Notes under the pieces: generated by a model | Seen by the model: the letters and a program-made list of their open reading frames with translations, nothing else | Database searches by the model: none | What the model was told of the DNA's origin: nothing | NCBI GenBank assembly: GCA_002354055.1 | Contig: DEKW01000012.1 | Coordinates: forward strand, 124,001 to 188,000 | Reading direction: 5' to 3' | DNA from: Bacteroidales bacterium UBA2712 | GTDB lineage: Bacteria; Bacteroidota; Bacteroidia; Bacteroidales; Paludibacteraceae | DNA length: 64,000 nucleotides | Shown here: positions 62,715 to 64,000 of the stretch, in pieces | How the letters are laid out: every line of letters begins with the position of its first letter | How positions within the stretch are numbered: position 1 is the stretch's first letter | Position numbers and translations under genes: made by a program

Positions 62715-64000
62715 ATGAAACGTATTCTTTATTTGGCAGCTATGCTGCTATGTGTATGGATGCCGGCTTCGGCGCAAGGCTTGCGGCATAGTGTCTGTAT
62801 TGTAGAACCGGAGTATTCCGAGGCGGACAAATCGCTCATGGGCGACTATGCCCTCTATACGGCGAGAGCCGGAATGAGAAGTGTCTCGCGGGCGTTAACC
62901 GCCTATAAAAACGAAGGCACTTTCGGTTCGGGTGTCGTAGTGGAGCAGGGCGGCAAGAAATATGTGCTCACCAACCTCCATGTCATCGGCTACGCCGAGA
63001 AAGCAACCCTCACTTTCCAGCTCCACGAGAAAACCATCCGTTACGAGCATTGCGAAGTGGCGAATATCGGCGAAACGGACTTGGCGGCAATTGCCCTTCC
63101 TGCGGAATGTGAGATGATCCCTCTGCCGCTTTATGCCGGTGAGATAGAGGAAGATCTCTCTATTGTGGCAGCGGGCTTCCCTGAGTTGGCGGACAAACCC
63201 TCTTGGCAGCTCACGCGCGGAAGCATTTCTAATGCACATGTGGACGTGGACAGCCATGAGCACGCTTCGCGTATCATCCAGCATACCGCTTCTATCGATC
63301 CCGGTAGCAGCGGCGGACCGCTGTTGCTCAAGAATAAAGACGGCAAATACGAAATCTTGGGTGTCAACACCTGGAAGGCTTTCTACCGCGAAGGAGTGGG
63401 TTTGGCGATCGGAAAAGAAGACGTGCAATCGTTTATCACTACCTTGGGAGCATCCAAAAATGATGCCGGCAAGGAGATAGAGCCGCTGCGGTCTCTCTCC
63501 GGCGAAGACTGGTTGTTCGTCTTCCGCCAATTGCCGGATTCGGTTCAGAAAGAGATAGGGGACATGGACTGGCATTTGCCGCTCGATCCCGCGTTGCGTA
63601 CACTTGCCGTCCGTGACAGCCTGGTAACGAACAAAGTAAAAGACGCTAAAAAGTTCGAGCGCTCCGCAACACGTATCGTGACCGATATGGACAATACGAA
63701 CCATGTGCGGTTAGTCTATGACAATTATCTGGGAATGAATCAGCAGGTGGGGGTGCAAGTAGGGCATGATTGGTTGGGCTATATCGTTACCGGCATTCAG
63801 ATAACTGCGCTCATCGAAGAAGCCATGACCGAAGACGATGTTTATGGTACCAAGTTGGGATACAAAACCCGCGCGGGAGCGATGTTCGGGCTCTATGTCG
63901 GAGGCCAGCTGCCCATTCAGGTGGGTAAACACATGCTCGTTCCGCGCATCACCCAGAGTGCCGGAGCCGGACCGATGAAAACGGGAAATATATATGGCGG
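62715..64000 (+). CDS. Secreted trypsin-like serine protease, 3' end missing
   Basis: The frame starts at ATG 62715 and is open to the window end (428 codons seen). A signal peptide (MKRILYLAAMLLCVWMPASA, then QG) is followed by a chymotrypsin-fold protease. The triad is visible as TNLHVIG (His), GETDLAAI (Asp) and DPGSSGGPLLL (Ser). The region after about residue 240 is a separate domain; its late part (VGVQVGHDWLGYIVTGIQIT and GAMFGLYVGGQLPIQVGKHM) is barrel-like and could be an outer-membrane domain. If so, this is a protease tethered to the outer membrane. It follows the 250-aa secreted protein by 10 bp. Confidence 0.85.
   Translation, partial: MKRILYLAAMLLCVWMPASAQGLRHSVCIVEPEYSEADKSLMGDYALYTARAGMRSVSRALTAYKNEGTFGSGVVVEQGGKKYVLTNLHVIGYAEKATLTFQLHEKTIRYEHCEVANIGETDLAAIALPAECEMIPLPLYAGEIEEDLSIVAAGFPELADKPSWQLTRGSISNAHVDVDSHEHASRIIQHTASIDPGSSGGPLLLKNKDGKYEILGVNTWKAFYREGVGLAIGKEDVQSFITTLGASKNDAGKEIEPLRSLSGEDWLFVFRQLPDSVQKEIGDMDWHLPLDPALRTLAVRDSLVTNKVKDAKKFERSATRIVTDMDNTNHVRLVYDNYLGMNQQVGVQVGHDWLGYIVTGIQITALIEEAMTEDDVYGTKLGYKTRAGAMFGLYVGGQLPIQVGKHMLVPRITQSAGAGPMKTGNIYG

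Overview
The window comes from a Bacteroidales-type member of the Bacteroidota, probably an uncultured gut or rumen lineage. I cannot place it in a genus. The evidence is: promoters of the Bacteroides -33/-7 type (TTTG or TTGC, about 19 nt, TAnnTTTG) in front of most transcription units; a 286-aa primary sigma factor of Bacteroidetes type; the gliding/T9SS lipoprotein GldD; a Porin_10-type porin; a GH57/GT4/debranching glycogen cluster; and secreted proteins that share a C-terminal tail. Gene order looks chromosomal. I saw no prophage, conjugative element, complete insertion sequence or CRISPR array.

Layout. 1-11 kb: end of pepD, then ctpA, dCMP deaminase, cysE-cysK, an AI-2E-type permease, envelope-stress-like small membrane proteins, mpl, trigger factor and typA, mostly on the minus strand. 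11-16.5 kb: a small secreted T9SS-tail-like protein, an LptF/G permease, tgt, a GxxExxY nuclease-like gene between two hairpin-bounded repeats, panD and a P-loop ATPase. 16.5-23.8 kb: a 2258-aa secreted repeat protein preceded by a small protein with a C-terminal membrane anchor. 24-30.3 kb: glycogen phosphorylase, a short RNase R-like RNB-S1 protein, an outer-membrane-like protein, a ribbon-helix-helix-like protein, rpoD and tRNA-Arg(TCT). 30.4-40.7 kb, minus strand: manC, debranching enzyme, GT4, GH57, porin, clpC-like and trxA. 40.9-46.5 kb, plus strand: a tightly overlapping operon of gldD, a GGGP-synthase/TadA fusion, a 7TM-HD phosphohydrolase, dusB and a BASS-type transporter. 46.6-50.7 kb: two secreted proteins with the shared tail. 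50.7-64 kb: secG, tRNA-Ala(CGC), tmRNA, acetyltransferase-like, Fur-like and YugP-type genes, tRNA-Arg(CCG), an EEP-family protein, tRNA-fMet, a nucleosidase, rlmI-like, a DEDDh exonuclease, tRNA-Cys, sufB, aquaporin, a toxin-antitoxin-like pair, a large nested palindrome, a secreted protein and a trypsin-like protease cut by the window end.

The feature that most needs explaining is a genome-wide habit of short degenerate tandem 'word' arrays (periods 7, 8, 10, 11, 15 or 16 bp) at gene boundaries. The same word families also sit in frame inside ctpA, mpl, sufB, rlmI, the GGGP synthase domain and the start of the giant protein. One array forms the linker of the GGGP-synthase/TadA fusion, as if an intergenic array had joined two genes. 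Other structures not explained by the genes are terminator hairpins fused to the next promoter, 17-bp copies of tRNA-Arg 3' ends just downstream of both tRNA-Arg genes, hairpin-bounded elements beside small accessory genes, a tmRNA and tRNA one nucleotide apart, and a hairpin between tRNA-Cys and sufB.
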